Positions 14,449 through 14,753 of a DNA stretch of 14,753 nt are shown one piece after another. Made by a program: the position numbers and the translations under genes. The stretch comes from UBA5862 sp002408105 (GTDB taxonomy: Bacteria; Pseudomonadota; Gammaproteobacteria; Pseudomonadales; UBA5862): positions 1 through 14,753 of the forward strand of contig JAXHVB010000141.1 of assembly GCA_034189125.1 (NCBI GenBank), given 5' to 3'. Position 1 is the stretch's first letter. Each line of letters opens with the position of its first letter. The notes under the pieces were generated by a model. It had not been told where the DNA came from, did no database searches, and saw only the letters and a program-made list of their open reading frames with translations.

Positions 14449-14696
14449 ACTGTGCCGGCATTCATCGGTTGTGGCTCGTCGCGGCGCTGTTGTGGCCCGT
14501 TTCGGCTGCGGCAGTGATCGACCGCCATGAGTTTGACGACCCGGTTCTGGCGGATCGCTTCGCGCGGCTGAGCGCGGAACTGCGCTGTCCCAAGTGCCAG
14601 AACACCAACCTTAGTGGCTCAGATGCGCCCATATTTATAGTCGGATCGGCTTCAATTAAAGTAAACTTATCCGTCCATTTTTTAGCAACAAAATAA
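14445..14696 (+). CDS. ccmH: CcmH N-terminal fragment, fused to unrelated sequence
   Basis: CcmH is the periplasmic redox partner that works with CcmF on apocytochrome c. Residues 1-62 are normal: a signal/anchor-like N-terminus (WLVAALLWPVSAAA), then HEFDDPVLADRFARLSAELR and the redox motif LRCPKCQN (Cys48, Cys51). The family continues S-D-A-P-I-A-x-D-L-R after this point. Here the frame reads SDAP, ending at base 14630, then FIVGSASIKVNLSV and a stop at 14694-14696, with no match to CcmH. The last 21 codons lie in AT-rich DNA that encodes another protein on the opposite strand. The gene is therefore broken or chimeric here and about half of the usual domain is missing. The native part is bases 14445-14630. 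Confidence 0.88.
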   Translation: MNCAGIHRLWLVAALLWPVSAAAVIDRHEFDDPVLADRFARLSAELRCPKCQNTNLSGSDAPIFIVGSASIKVNLSVHFLATK

Positions 14697-14752
14697 TCTA
14701 ACATACATCTTGAAAAAAAGCTTTTTCCAACTCCTCCTTTTTCACCACCAAC
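14631..14752 (-). CDS. P-loop ATPase of plasmid MobD/ParA type (fragment)
   Basis: The - strand from 14752 reads VGGEKGGVGKSFFSRCMLDY, then FVAKKWTDKFTLIEADPTIN up to the junction. GGEKGGVGKS is a deviant Walker A motif of the MinD/ParA superfamily, with Lys at 14738-14740 and 14723-14725. LIEADP resembles the Walker A' strand. The GGEKGGVGKS form is known from plasmid and mobilisation-region ATPases rather than from chromosomal ParA, which fits the low G+C. The 5' end lies beyond the window and the 3' end is lost at the junction, so about 40 residues remain. An open frame continuing leftwards to 14462 is antisense ccmH and is not part of the protein. The superfamily is fairly sure; the subfamily is not. 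Confidence 0.72.
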
Positions 14753-14753
14753 A
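14631..14753. other. AT-rich foreign segment at the window end
   Basis: These 123 bases are about 32% G+C by hand count, against roughly 60-65% before them. The change is abrupt at about 14630, in the middle of a conserved CcmH motif. No target-site duplication, terminal inverted repeat or tRNA end can be seen, because only one side of the junction is present. The candidates are a plasmid or mobile-element boundary and an assembly chimera at a contig end. Confidence 0.85.

Noticed and set aside
14462..14704. An 80-codon - strand open frame at the end of the window taken as one protein
   Set aside because: Only its first part, from the foreign segment, has meaning; the rest is antisense to ccmH across the junction.

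Overview
The window is high-GC DNA (roughly 60-65% G+C by eye) from a flagellated gammaproteobacterium. Gene content and order resemble the chemotaxis-to-ccm region of Pseudomonas and relatives: cheZ, cheA, cheB, motC, motD, a ParA-type ATPase, a CheW-domain protein, cheW and a DUF2802 protein, then FlhB-C-like and FliK-like genes, then ccmABCDEFGH. I cannot name a genus from sequence alone.

Region 1 (1-7665, + strand) is a tightly packed chemotaxis and motility operon. It opens with the last 19 codons of cheZ. Next come cheA, with three FliM/CheZ-like repeats where a P2 domain would normally lie, cheB, the stator pair motC and motD, the ParC-like ATPase and ParP-like protein that place chemotaxis arrays at the pole in related bacteria, cheW, and a small membrane-anchored DUF2802 protein. 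Most junctions overlap or leave fewer than 30 bases.

Region 2 (7662-9174, - strand) is a two-gene unit. It encodes a Pro/Ala-rich FliK-like protein and a free-standing FlhB cytoplasmic domain, the two partners of the flagellar export substrate switch. It converges on the chemotaxis operon with overlapping stop codons.

Region 3 (9232-14630, + strand) is the System I cytochrome c maturation operon. CcmA and CcmB, with CcmC and CcmD, form the transporter complex that loads heme onto CcmE. CcmF attaches the heme to apocytochrome c, while CcmG and CcmH keep the CXXCH cysteines reduced. A perfect TATAAT box and a small hairpin lie in the 57-base divergent spacer before ccmA.

Region 4 (14631-14753) does not fit the rest. 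After codon 62 of ccmH the sequence switches abruptly to AT-rich DNA (about 32% G+C by hand count). Its - strand encodes the N-terminal part of a plasmid-type P-loop ATPase with a GGEKGGVGKS Walker A motif. This is either a mobile-element or plasmid junction inside ccmH or an assembly chimera at a contig end; sequence alone cannot decide.

No gene-free stretch exceeds 300 bases. I saw no tRNA, rRNA, CRISPR array or complete insertion sequence.
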